Assembly (NCBI GenBank): GCA_963790245.1 | Contig: CAWBNP010000002.1 | Coordinates: 124,001-188,000, forward strand | Length of the DNA: 64,000 nucleotides | Source of the DNA: JACCVG01 sp963790245 | GTDB lineage: Bacteria > Actinomycetota > Thermoleophilia > Solirubrobacterales > Thermoleophilaceae | Reading direction: 5' to 3' | Translations under genes and position numbers: made by a program | Shown here: in pieces, positions 8,219 through 16,168 of the stretch | Layout: every line of letters starts with the position of its first letter | Numbering within the stretch: position 1 is the stretch's first letter | Notes under the pieces: model-generated | Seen by the model: only the letters and a program-made list of their open reading frames with translations | What the model was told of the DNA's origin: nothing | The model's database searches: none

Positions 8219-9102
8219 GCATGACCAGCCGAGATCGCAAGGTGCTCGCCGTCCTCGTGGCGGTCGCCATCCTCGCCGGCTACTGGTTCCTGCTGCTCGC
8301 TCCCAAGCGCGAGCAGGCGGCGACAGCGGCGGCCGAGGTTGCGACCCAGGAGCAGCGACTTCAGGGAGCACAGGCCCAGCTGACCACTCTGACCGCTGCG
8401 AAGGCGACCTACGCCGAGGACTACACCGCCGTCGTGCGACTGGGCAAGGCGATCCCCGCCTCGGTCGATACGCCGAGCCTGCTGGTCCAGCTCCAGAAGG
8501 CCGCCGACGGCAGCAAGATCGATTTCTCCAGCTTCAAGGCCGGCACCCGCACCGTCGCCGCTCCGGCGCCCGAGTCGCTCGGCAAGCAGGCCGCCGACGC
8601 GAATGCCGAGCAGGGCGTCCCCGCCGCCGGTACCGCGACCGCACCCGCGGGCGGCACGGGGACAACCCCCACCTCCGAGGCCAAGGCGGCCGTCGAAGCG
8701 GGACGCGAGGACACCCCCGCCGCACGCAAGGCCGCACGGGAGCAGGCCGGCGCCTCCGCGGGTACCGTGCCGCCCGGCCTCGAAGCGGTCCCGCTCGAGT
8801 TCGCCTTCGCCGGCAGCTTCTTCGACCTCGCCGACTTCTTCCACGAGCTCAAGCGGTTCGTCCGGGTCTCGGGTAACGACATCGACGTCAGCGGTCGGCT
8901 GATGACAATCGACGGGCTGAAGTTCGGTGAATCCGAGAGCCTGACCGACATCACCGCAACCGTTTCCGCGACCGCCTACGTCAGCCCGAAGGCACAGGGC
9001 GCCACCGGCGGCGCGACGCCTGCCGGCCCACCCCAGACCGTTCCCGCCGGCACCGCGCCGACCGCTCCGCCCTCGACCCCGACCGCATCGGTGACGCCAT
9101 GA
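8215..9102 (+). CDS. pilO: Type IV pilus inner-membrane protein PilO
   Basis: 295 residues from ATG 8215 (ATG 8221 is also possible). There is a single N-terminal membrane helix (VLAVLVAVAILAGYWFLLL), then a coiled coil (EVATQEQRLQGAQAQLTTL), then the PilO ferredoxin-like fold split by a low-complexity Ala/Gly/Thr linker at about residues 125-185. The C-terminal strand region VPLEFAFAGSFFDLADFFHEL is the recognisable PilO core, which pairs with PilN. An open frame starting at 7099 runs into this gene, but only this part has PilO sequence. The gene overlaps the next start by four bases. Confidence 0.83.
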   Translation: MSMTSRDRKVLAVLVAVAILAGYWFLLLAPKREQAATAAAEVATQEQRLQGAQAQLTTLTAAKATYAEDYTAVVRLGKAIPASVDTPSLLVQLQKAADGSKIDFSSFKAGTRTVAAPAPESLGKQAADANAEQGVPAAGTATAPAGGTGTTPTSEAKAAVEAGREDTPAARKAAREQAGASAGTVPPGLEAVPLEFAFAGSFFDLADFFHELKRFVRVSGNDIDVSGRLMTIDGLKFGESESLTDITATVSATAYVSPKAQGATGGATPAGPPQTVPAGTAPTAPPSTPTASVTP

Positions 9103-9986
9103 AGGTCCTGCTGCTCGATATCGCCCACGACCTGCGCAGCAAGCGCCTCTGGCCGGTAGCCGCGGTGCTCGTGATCGCGATCATCGCTGTTCCCGTGCTC
9201 CTGCTCGGGGGCGGGTCAGACGCCGAGCTCCCGCCGCCGGTCGCCGTGGCGCCCTCGCCACAGAGCCAGCTGCCGACCGAGGTGCGCGTCTCCGAGACCC
9301 CGGAGGGCGGTAGCTCAAAGCTCGGCGAATTCACCAAGCACAACCCCTTCAAGCCGAGCAGCAAGGCAGGCCTCGAGGATTCCGAGGAGGCCGCGGGAGG
9401 CGGCAGCGCAGGCGCGGGCAACGGCCAGCCGGAAGCGGCGAGCGCAGCACCGGCGCCCCAGCCGGACGCCGCCCCGGCGGCTAAGGAGCCCAAGGCCGAG
9501 AAAGCCCCGAAGGCTGAAAAGGTCGCGAAGAGCGACTCGGCTCCCGCCCCGGTCGACACCCAGCCGATCAAGGTCGACAAGAACGCCGCCAAGTCCAAGA
9601 GCGAGCGCGTCGATCCGCAGGTCGTCGTCTACAAGGCCGACCTGGCCTACGGCAAGGCCGGCCAGGTCAAGCGCCACAACGGCGTCGAGCCGCTGACGAT
9701 CTTCCCGCGCAGCAGCCGTCTGTTCCAGTTTTCCGGCATCGATGGCCAGGGACGCTCGGTCTTCGCCGTGCTGCATCCCGGCCTGATCGCCGAGAAGGGC
9801 GAGGGTCAGTGCACGCAGGTCGCCGACCGTTGCACCGTCCTGCGCCTCAAGGAGGGCGAGGAGCGCTCCTTCCGTAACGCCGATGGCGATCGTTTCCGCC
9901 TGCGGGTCGGCGGATACAAGCCTGTTGAGCTCGGTGTCTCCGACTTGACGAGCGACCTCCAGAAGACACTCGAAGACCTGCTGTAA
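9099..9986 (+). CDS. Membrane-anchored pilus-locus protein, PilP-like position, family not recognised
   Basis: 295 residues. One N-terminal membrane helix (LWPVAAVLVIAIIAVPVLLL), then a long Ala/Pro/Lys/Glu-rich linker (residues about 45-165), then a compact C-terminal domain with two Cys in GQCTQVADRCTVLRL that probably form a disulfide. It overlaps pilO by four bases and is the last gene of the pilM operon, the place PilP has in proteobacteria. No PilP lipobox or HQ motif is visible, so similarity to PilP is positional and by architecture only. A periplasm-side extension of the PilMNO complex is the most likely role. Confidence 0.6.
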   Translation: MKVLLLDIAHDLRSKRLWPVAAVLVIAIIAVPVLLLGGGSDAELPPPVAVAPSPQSQLPTEVRVSETPEGGSSKLGEFTKHNPFKPSSKAGLEDSEEAAGGGSAGAGNGQPEAASAAPAPQPDAAPAAKEPKAEKAPKAEKVAKSDSAPAPVDTQPIKVDKNAAKSKSERVDPQVVVYKADLAYGKAGQVKRHNGVEPLTIFPRSSRLFQFSGIDGQGRSVFAVLHPGLIAEKGEGQCTQVADRCTVLRLKEGEERSFRNADGDRFRLRVGGYKPVELGVSDLTSDLQKTLEDLL

Positions 9987-10005
9987 GGGCCGCTCCTGGC
10001 CTCAG

Positions 10006-10011
10006 TAGGGT
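10006..10011 (+). promoter_or_regulatory. -10 element TAGGGT before aroC
   Basis: TAGGGT ends 8 bases before the aroC ATG; no Shine-Dalgarno is visible. It separates the aro operon from the pilus operon, which ends at 9986. Confidence 0.45.
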
Positions 10012-10019
10012 GAAGCGGT

Positions 10020-11183
10020 ATGGGAATCCGCTTCATAACGGCCGGTGAGTCACACGGGCCCGGCCTGACCGCGATCGTCGAGGGCCTGCCCGCCGGGCTC
10101 GAGCTTTCGGCAGAGGAGATCGACCGCGACATGGCCCGGCGCCAGCTCGGCCACGGCCGCGGCGGCCGGATGAAGATCGAGACCGACAGGGCCGAGGTGA
10201 CCTCCGGCGTCCGTCACGGCCGCACGCTCGGGTCTCCGGTCGCGATGCTCGTAGCAAACCGCGACTACGCCAACTGGGAGGAGCGGATGAACCCCTGGCC
10301 GGTCGAGGCCGAGGTTGCCCAGGTCCACCTCCCGCGCCCCGGACACGCCGACCTCGCCGGCCTGCAGAAGTACGGCTTCGAGGACGTCCGCAACGTCCTC
10401 GAACGTGCCAGCGCTCGGGAAACCGCCGCGCGCGTCGCGTGCGGAGCGCTCGCCAAGGCCTACCTCGCGGCGTTCGGGGTCGAGGTCCGCAGCCATGTCA
10501 CGCGGATCGGCGGGGTCACCGCACCCGAGCCACCGCTCACCGCGAGCGACGATTTCAAAGGGGTCGACGACTCGCCGGTCCGCTGCCTGGACGCGGACGC
10601 CTCTCAGGCGATGGTCGATGAGATCAACCGCGCGCGCAAGGCCAACGAATCGCTCGGTGGCGTCTACGAGGTCGTCGCCTTCGGCCTCGTCCCGGGGATC
10701 GGATCGCACGTTTCGTGGGAGACGAGGCTCGACGGCCGCCTCGCCCAGGCGATCATGTCGATCCAGGCGATGAAGGGTGTTGGCATTGGCGACGGTTTCG
10801 ACCTCGCCTCGCGCGATGGCTCCCAGGCCCACGACGAGATCTTTTGGAGCGAGGAGCGCGGTTACCACCGCGAAACGAATCGCGCGGGTGGAGTCGAGGG
10901 TGGAATGACGACCGGGGATCCGCTGCTCGTGAAGGCCGCCATGAAGCCGCTGCCGACGCTCACCAAGCCGCTGCGCTCGGTCGACACCGAAACCAAGGAG
11001 CCGGCCCAGGCGCTGCGCGAGCGGACCGACTCCTGCACGGTCCCGGCGGCGGGAGTGGTGGGTGAGGCGATGGTCGCGCTGGTGCTTGCCGACGCCTACC
11101 ACGACAAGTTCGGCGGCGATCACATCGACGACGCGGTCGCGGCGCTGGGCGCCTACGAGGACCGGATCGGGTGGAAGCGGTAG
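10020..11183 (+). CDS. aroC: Chorismate synthase
   Basis: 387 residues, the usual length. It converts 5-enolpyruvylshikimate 3-phosphate to chorismate with reduced FMN, the last common step of aromatic biosynthesis, in the cytoplasm. The family signatures are present: GESHGPGLTAIVEGLPAG at the N-terminus, ARRQLGHGRGGRMKIE, the RASARETAARVACGALAK helix near residue 140, and the C-terminal RTDSCTVPAAGVVGEAM. It heads an overlapping operon with aroKB, aroQ and pepP. Confidence 0.96.
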   Translation: MGIRFITAGESHGPGLTAIVEGLPAGLELSAEEIDRDMARRQLGHGRGGRMKIETDRAEVTSGVRHGRTLGSPVAMLVANRDYANWEERMNPWPVEAEVAQVHLPRPGHADLAGLQKYGFEDVRNVLERASARETAARVACGALAKAYLAAFGVEVRSHVTRIGGVTAPEPPLTASDDFKGVDDSPVRCLDADASQAMVDEINRARKANESLGGVYEVVAFGLVPGIGSHVSWETRLDGRLAQAIMSIQAMKGVGIGDGFDLASRDGSQAHDEIFWSEERGYHRETNRAGGVEGGMTTGDPLLVKAAMKPLPTLTKPLRSVDTETKEPAQALRERTDSCTVPAAGVVGEAMVALVLADAYHDKFGGDHIDDAVAALGAYEDRIGWKR

Positions 11184-12733
11184 CCGGCTCCGGCCCGACG
11201 AGCCGAGGGTCATCCCAGCCCGGCCGTGCGCTCGTGTTCGTCGGCTTCATGGGCGCGGGCAAGTCGAGTGCCGCACGGGTGATCGCGCCCGAGCTCGGCG
11301 TGAGCGCACTTGACTCCGACCGGCTGATCGAGGCGCAGCTCGGTGAGCCGATCGAGGCGTTCTTCGATCGCGCCGGCGAGGCCGAGTTCCGGGCGCTCGA
11401 GGAGCGGGTCGTGCTCGAGATGCTCGGTCGACCCGACGCGGGGGTGATCGCGCTCGGCGGCGGTGCGCTCGGCTCCGCCGCGGTCCGCGCGGCGCTCGCC
11501 GCCCACACCGTCGTCGCGCTCGAGGTCGAGCCCGACCAGGCGTGGCGGCGTGCTTCGGGCAAGGGCCGGCCGCTGGCCCGCGACCGCGCTCGGTTCGACG
11601 AGCTGCACAGCGAGCGTCGGGCGCTGTATGCGAGCGTTGCCAACGCAATCCTTCCGCCGGGCGGGCGCGAGCTGGCCTACCGGGCGTTGCCCGCGTTGAT
11701 CGCGTTGCGCGACCTCGGGCCGGGAGCCCGGCTGCTTTGGGCGCGCTCGGCCTCGGGCGACTACCCCGTGTTCGTCGGCCGCGGGTTGATCGAGCGTGGC
11801 TTCGTATACGGGGCGCCGCGGCGGTTCGTCATCAGCGACGAGAACGTCGCGGCGTTGCACGGGCTCGGCGGCGAATCGGCGCAGCTGACCGTCCCGGCCG
11901 GCGAGTCGTCGAAGACGCTTGCCGAAGCCGAGCGGCTCCTGCGCGAGCTCGCGCGCGCCAGGGTGACGGGCGCGGACACGATCGTCGCGCTCGGCGGGGG
12001 CGTTGTCGGCGACCTGGCGGGTTTCTGTGCCGCCGTCTATCGCCGGGGGATCGACGTCGCCCAGGTGCCGACGACGCTGGTCGCGCAGGTCGATTCGGCG
12101 TTCGGGGGCAAGACGGGTGTCGACCTTCCCGAGGCCAAGAACTACGTCGGCGCCTTCCATCAGCCGGTCAGCGTGACCGTCGACCCGGCGGCGCTCGAGA
12201 CCTTGCCCGAGGCCGAGGTGGGCGCGGGTTTCGCCGAAGTCCTGAAGACCGCGCTGATCGCCGGCGGGCCTCTGTGGGCGCGCGTGCGGCGGAGCGAGCA
12301 GATCGACGAGCAGACGATTCTCGACTGCATTCGTACGAAGCTCGAGGTGGTCGGGGAGGACGAACGCGACGCCGGTCGGCGGCAGGTCCTCAACCTCGGC
12401 CACACGGTCGGCCACGCGATCGAGGCCGCGACCGGCTACAGCGCTTACCGCCACGGCGAGGCGGTGGCGATCGGTCTGATGGCCGCCCTCCGGCTCTCGG
12501 CGCAGGATCGGTTACGCGAGGAGGTCGGCGAGCTGCTCGCGGCCCACGGGCTTCCGCTCGGCTTCTCGGGGCCATCTACAGACGCGGTCGCCGAGCTGGT
12601 CGCGCGCGATAAGAAAGGCTCGGGTGGGAAGGTTCCGTTCGTGCTGGTCGAGCAGCCCGGGCGGGTCACCCACGGACACGCGGTCTCGGACGAGGCCCTG
12701 CGCTCCGCGATTGAGGAGGTCAGGGTCGGATGA
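11171..12733 (+). CDS. aroKB: Bifunctional shikimate kinase / 3-dehydroquinate synthase (AroK-AroB fusion)
   Basis: 520 residues in one uninterrupted frame from GTG 11171, overlapping the end of aroC by 13 bases. Residues about 15-180 are shikimate kinase: Walker A GFMGAGKSSAARV, the shikimate-binding Asp in LDSDRLIEAQLG, GGGALGS and the RPLARDRARF lid. Residues about 190-520 are 3-dehydroquinate synthase: VALGGGVVGDLAGFCAAVY, PTTLVAQVDSAFGGKTGVD, KNYVGAFHQP and the metal-binding LNLGHTVGHAIEA with RHGEAVAIG. The two activities are separated by two pathway steps, so the fusion co-produces them without direct channelling. Similar fusions occur in some other bacteria, with separate aroK and aroB the usual actinobacterial form. 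Confidence 0.95.
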   Translation: MEAVAGSGPTSRGSSQPGRALVFVGFMGAGKSSAARVIAPELGVSALDSDRLIEAQLGEPIEAFFDRAGEAEFRALEERVVLEMLGRPDAGVIALGGGALGSAAVRAALAAHTVVALEVEPDQAWRRASGKGRPLARDRARFDELHSERRALYASVANAILPPGGRELAYRALPALIALRDLGPGARLLWARSASGDYPVFVGRGLIERGFVYGAPRRFVISDENVAALHGLGGESAQLTVPAGESSKTLAEAERLLRELARARVTGADTIVALGGGVVGDLAGFCAAVYRRGIDVAQVPTTLVAQVDSAFGGKTGVDLPEAKNYVGAFHQPVSVTVDPAALETLPEAEVGAGFAEVLKTALIAGGPLWARVRRSEQIDEQTILDCIRTKLEVVGEDERDAGRRQVLNLGHTVGHAIEAATGYSAYRHGEAVAIGLMAALRLSAQDRLREEVGELLAAHGLPLGFSGPSTDAVAELVARDKKGSGGKVPFVLVEQPGRVTHGHAVSDEALRSAIEEVRVG

Positions 12734-13176
12734 AGAACCGCATCGGCGTGATCCACGGAGTCAACCTCGACACGCTCGGCGATCGCGACCCGGGCATCTA
12801 CGGCAAGCACACGCTCGGCGAGCTCGAGTTCAAGATCGGCGAGTTCGCAAGCGGATTGGGGCTCGAGGTCTGGTTCGAGCAGACCAACCACGAGGGCGAG
12901 TACTGCGAGCTGCTCCACCGCGCGAGGGAGGTGGCCGACGGCCTGATCCTCAACCCGGGCGCCTGGACGCACTACTCCTACGCGATCCGCGACGCGCTCG
13001 AAGTCTCGGGGCCGCTGCCGGCGATCGAGGTCCACATCTCTGAGGTCGACAGCCGCGAGGAGTGGCGCCGGGTTTCGGTGATCCGCGACATCTGCGTCGG
13101 GCGGGTCCAGGGCAAGGGCGCGGACGGTTATCGCGAGGCGCTCGAGCTGCTGAAGCAGGAGTTCGACGCCGAGTGA
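12730..13176 (+). CDS. aroQ: Type II 3-dehydroquinate dehydratase
   Basis: 148 residues, typical for the small dodecameric type II enzyme that removes water from 3-dehydroquinate in the shikimate pathway. Conserved elements are IHGVNLDTLGDRDPGIYG (Arg and catalytic Tyr of the lid loop), ILNPGAWTHYSYAIRDAL (substrate Asn and His region) and EVHISEVDSREEWRRVSV. The first motif differs slightly from the common GPNLNLLG form (Val for Pro, Asp for Asn), but the catalytic Tyr and His are retained. It overlaps aroKB and pepP by four bases. Confidence 0.92.
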   Translation: MKNRIGVIHGVNLDTLGDRDPGIYGKHTLGELEFKIGEFASGLGLEVWFEQTNHEGEYCELLHRAREVADGLILNPGAWTHYSYAIRDALEVSGPLPAIEVHISEVDSREEWRRVSVIRDICVGRVQGKGADGYREALELLKQEFDAE

Positions 13177-14249
13177 GCTCGGCGCGTGCCGATCGTCTCG
13201 CCGCCAAGCTCGGCGAGGCCGAGCTCGACGGTCTGCTGATCACCCATCTGCTGAACATCCGCTGGCTGACCGGGTTCACCGGAACCAACGCGGTCTGCGC
13301 GATCACCGAGGTACTGCGTTCCTTCCACACCGACTTTCGCTACACCGAGCAGGCGGTTCGGCAGCTCGACGGCTTCGATCTCGATGCCGATGACAAGGAA
13401 CTCGCCCGCTCATCGCTCGCGCGGCTCGGCGAGTCGGGCGCGCGGCGGGTCGGCTTCGAGGATGCGCATCTGACGGTCCGCCAGCTCGAGAAGCTGCGCG
13501 AGGTGGCGCCCGACGGGCTCGAGCTCGTCCCGGCCGGAGACCTCATTGAGCCGCTGCGGGCCGTCAAGGACGGCGGTGAGCTGCGGGCGATCTCGGAGGC
13601 GGCCAAGGCCGTGACCGGGATCTACGACTACCTGCGGGAGATCGAGTTCGGCGGCCGCAGCGAGCATGAGCTCGCGCTCGCGCTCGAGAACGAGATGCGG
13701 GCGCGCGGGACCGAACCCTCGTTTCCCTCGATCGTCGCCGGCGGCGCCAACGGCGCGCTGCCCCACCACACGCCCGGGGAGGATCGGATCACGCCGGGCT
13801 CGCTGGTCGTCGTGGACATGGGCTGCGTCGTCGACGGCTACTGCTCGGACTGCACCCGGACCTTCGCGGCGGAGGGCTGCTCGGAAGAAGACCGGGAGAT
13901 CTACGAGCTGGTGCTCGCCGCACAGGAGGCAGCGCTCGCGGCTGTCGTGCCGGGTGCTTCGGGTAAGGACGTCGACGCGGTTGCGCGCGATCTGATCATC
14001 GAAGCCGGCCACGGTGATCGGTTCGGCCACGGGCTCGGCCACGGTGTCGGCCTCGAGGTCCACGAGCGCCCGACCCTCTCGCAGCGTTCAGGCGAGAGCG
14101 TTCTGGAGATCGGCAACGTGGTGACCGTCGAGCCCGGCGTCTACCTGCCGGGTCGGGTCGGGGTCCGGATCGAGGACCTGGTCGTGGTGCGGGACGGCGC
14201 ACCGCGGGTGCTGACCGGCTTTCCGAAGGCGCTCGTGACGCTGGAGTAG
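13173..14249 (+). CDS. pepP: Xaa-Pro aminopeptidase (M24B family)
   Basis: 358 residues from GTG 13173, which overlaps the aroQ stop. It is a cytoplasmic metallopeptidase that removes N-terminal residues before proline. The pita-bread-fold metal ligands are all visible: Asp and Asp in VVDMGCVVDGYCSDCTRTF, His in GHGLGHGVGLEVHE, Glu in VVTVEPGVYLPG and Glu in GVRIEDLV. The N-terminal creatinase-like domain begins LLITHLLNIRWLTGFTG. In many actinobacteria this gene (pepQ/pepP) is followed directly by efp and nusB; here efp lies about 18 kb further on. Confidence 0.93.
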   Translation: MSSARADRLAAKLGEAELDGLLITHLLNIRWLTGFTGTNAVCAITEVLRSFHTDFRYTEQAVRQLDGFDLDADDKELARSSLARLGESGARRVGFEDAHLTVRQLEKLREVAPDGLELVPAGDLIEPLRAVKDGGELRAISEAAKAVTGIYDYLREIEFGGRSEHELALALENEMRARGTEPSFPSIVAGGANGALPHHTPGEDRITPGSLVVVDMGCVVDGYCSDCTRTFAAEGCSEEDREIYELVLAAQEAALAAVVPGASGKDVDAVARDLIIEAGHGDRFGHGLGHGVGLEVHERPTLSQRSGESVLEIGNVVTVEPGVYLPGRVGVRIEDLVVVRDGAPRVLTGFPKALVTLE

Positions 14250-14260
14250 GGTGCGGCGCC

Positions 14261-15547
14261 TCAGTCGGCGAGACAGGCGGCCGCACGCTTCTCGAACGCC
14301 TCGCGTGTGCAGTAGCCGATCTTTGGCAGATAAGGGCCGAGCAGCGGCGCGAGCGGGTCGCCCTTCTCGACCAGCGCGAGCGCCCGATCGAAGCGCTGTG
14401 AGGCGACCAGCTGGCGGTAGATCAGCAGGCCGCTCGAGTAGATCCCGCCCCACGGCAGCCAGTTAACATCGCGCTTTCGCACGGCGTTTCCCGGCCGGTT
14501 CTGGGGGTCTGAGATCACGAACGTCGCCCGCCGCTTGCGGTCGAGCACGGTTTCGTGATCGGCGAGGCAGTCGACGTAGCGCTGGGTGATCGCGTGGTTC
14601 TGGCAGATCGACCAATAGCGCAGCTGCGTCCGACGCGCGGCGGGTTGGCCGGCACGCGTGTCGGGGAACGTCGGCATCTTCGCGCGCAGCACGACGACGT
14701 TGCCGAAATCGCGGCTGATCGACGCCGTCATGTAGTCGTTGTCGAGGTTGTTCAGAAACCCGCCACCCGGCAGCGCGCCGTCGAGGACCGGGCGCAGCTC
14801 CTCCGAGCCGACCATGTCAGCGATCGCCCCGCCGAAGCCGAAGAACTTCTTCCAGCGCGGCGGATCGGTCGCGCCGCGGGTCGGGATCTCGATCTGATCG
14901 GGCCAGTTGAGCTCGCGGATCGCTTCGTTGAGGCCGCTCGGCGGCAGCGCCGAGGTGATCGAGCAGCCCGGAAATCCCGGGCCCGCTTCTGTCCCGGCGA
15001 AGGTCGGATGGATGCTTGGCAGGCCGACGGAGCCCTCGGGGTCGGCCTCCCGTTCGGAGACGTAGACGCGGTAGAGGAGGATCGAGGCGAGGTTGGGCAC
15101 GCCGCCGCTCGAGCCCGTGTAGATCGTGTTGTCCGGCGCCGAGGCAGGGCGGTCGCCGGGCAGGACGCGCACCTCCCAGCTCCCGCCCGCCCGCGACCTG
15201 TGCGAGCCGCGGGTAAAGGGATTGCGTCCGGAGCTCGGGCGGATCTCGTGGTCGGCGAGCGCGTCGTAGGCGCCGAGCGTTGCGTTGTAGGTGTGCAGCG
15301 AGAAGTAGCGCGCCTTCGGGTACCGACCCCGGATGACGATCCCGGACTGAGGGATCCCGGAGGCGACCGAGCCCCAGTAGTGGGCCGATTCGTCGGGGAA
15401 GGCGACGTTGACGACATCCGAGCTGTCGCGCACCGGCCACGCACAGGCGCCGCTGATCGTGCTCTGCGCCGTCGCGGCCGGTGCGAGCACCGAGGACGCG
15501 GCGGCCGCCAAGGCGACGATCAAGACGCTCGCTCTTCCCCCCGACAC
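14261..15547 (-). CDS. Uncharacterised secreted protein
   Basis: 428 residues if started at GTG 15547, which has a TACCCT element 7 bases upstream and leaves a standard signal peptide (ASVLIVALAAAASSVLAPAATAQ). The frame is open up to 15604, but that longer start would put polar residues before the signal. The mature part has recognisable blocks (IRGRYPKARYFSLHTYNAT near the N-terminus, LLYRVYVSEREADPEGSVG in the middle) that I associate with unnamed secreted proteins of actinobacteria. Cys residues are spread evenly (CAWP, GCSI, CQNH, CLAD, CTRE), suggesting disulfides. No catalytic motif was recognised. Transcribed divergently from the OsmC gene. Confidence 0.6.
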   Translation of the reverse strand: MSGGRASVLIVALAAAASSVLAPAATAQSTISGACAWPVRDSSDVVNVAFPDESAHYWGSVASGIPQSGIVIRGRYPKARYFSLHTYNATLGAYDALADHEIRPSSGRNPFTRGSHRSRAGGSWEVRVLPGDRPASAPDNTIYTGSSGGVPNLASILLYRVYVSEREADPEGSVGLPSIHPTFAGTEAGPGFPGCSITSALPPSGLNEAIRELNWPDQIEIPTRGATDPPRWKKFFGFGGAIADMVGSEELRPVLDGALPGGGFLNNLDNDYMTASISRDFGNVVVLRAKMPTFPDTRAGQPAARRTQLRYWSICQNHAITQRYVDCLADHETVLDRKRRATFVISDPQNRPGNAVRKRDVNWLPWGGIYSSGLLIYRQLVASQRFDRALALVEKGDPLAPLLGPYLPKIGYCTREAFEKRAAACLAD

Positions 15548-15554
15548 GGACGAG

Positions 15555-15560
15555 AGGGTA
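15555..15560 (-). promoter_or_regulatory. -10 element TACCCT (minus strand)
   Basis: On the minus strand TACCCT ends 7 bases before the GTG at 15547, giving a leaderless start and a clean signal peptide. It lies back to back with the OsmC promoter. Confidence 0.5.
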
Positions 15561-15591
15561 GTTGACGGATAGGAGTGGATGGTCAGGCCCT

Positions 15592-15597
15592 TACACT
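15592..15597 (+). promoter_or_regulatory. -10 element TACACT before the OsmC gene
   Basis: TACACT ends 6 bases before ATG 15604, the start that gives a normal-length OsmC protein. Confidence 0.5.
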
Positions 15598-15603
15598 GGC
15601 TCA

Positions 15604-16110
15604 ATGGATCGGGACGCCTTACGGACCCTGCAGGCTCCCCTGAAGGAGCGCTACACCGAGCAGCCCGAGACCGCGCTGCTGACGCTCGCCGCCAACGGGA
15701 CGCTCAGCGACGGGATCGCCTGCTCGGTCGGGACCGGCCGGGCGATGGCCGACGCCGGTTTGCACCCGCTGGCCGGGGGCGACGGATCGCAGCTCTGCTC
15801 CGGCGACATGCTGCTGGAGGCCCTGGTCGCCTGTGCGGGGGTGACCCTGCGGTCGGTGGCCACCTCGCTCGGAATCTCGGTTGCCGGCGGCAAGGTCCGC
15901 GCCGAGGGTGACCTTGACTTTCGCGGAACCCTGGCGGTGGATCGCGACGCGCCGGTCGGGTTCAGCTCGATCCGCCTCTCGATCGAGCTCGACGCTGATG
16001 CCGACGAGGGGCAGTTGGCCACCCTCGGCCGCTTGACCGAGCGCTACTGCGTTGTCTACCAGACGCTTGCCGCCTCTCCGGCGCTCTCCACGAGCCTTGA
16101 GCTCGCCTAG
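15604..16110 (+). CDS. OsmC/Ohr-family protein
   Basis: 168 residues from ATG 15604. The OsmC fold is recognised from GDGSQLCSGDMLLEALVACAGVTLRSVA, with the reactive Cys (VACAGVTL) at the start of the central helix, and a second Cys near the C-terminus (TERYCVVYQTLAASP). Two redox Cys are typical of thiol peroxidases of this family, which reduce organic hydroperoxides. The extra N-terminal segment is longer than in Ohr, so it resembles the broader OsmC/YhfA group and the substrate is uncertain. It has its own leaderless promoter. Confidence 0.8.
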   Translation: MDRDALRTLQAPLKERYTEQPETALLTLAANGTLSDGIACSVGTGRAMADAGLHPLAGGDGSQLCSGDMLLEALVACAGVTLRSVATSLGISVAGGKVRAEGDLDFRGTLAVDRDAPVGFSSIRLSIELDADADEGQLATLGRLTERYCVVYQTLAASPALSTSLELA

Positions 16111-16152
16111 CTAAAGGGAGCGGCCGCGACCGAGTAGGGCTTGACCCTCATG

Positions 16153-16166
16153 CGAACATGTGTTCG
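16153..16166 (+). promoter_or_regulatory. LexA (SOS) box before imuB
   Basis: CGAACATGTGTTCG, a perfect 14-bp palindrome that matches the actinobacterial SOS box (CGAAC-N4-GTTCG). It ends two bases before the ATG at 16169, so bound LexA would cover the start of transcription of a leaderless mRNA. Confidence 0.9.
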
Positions 16167-16168
16167 TA

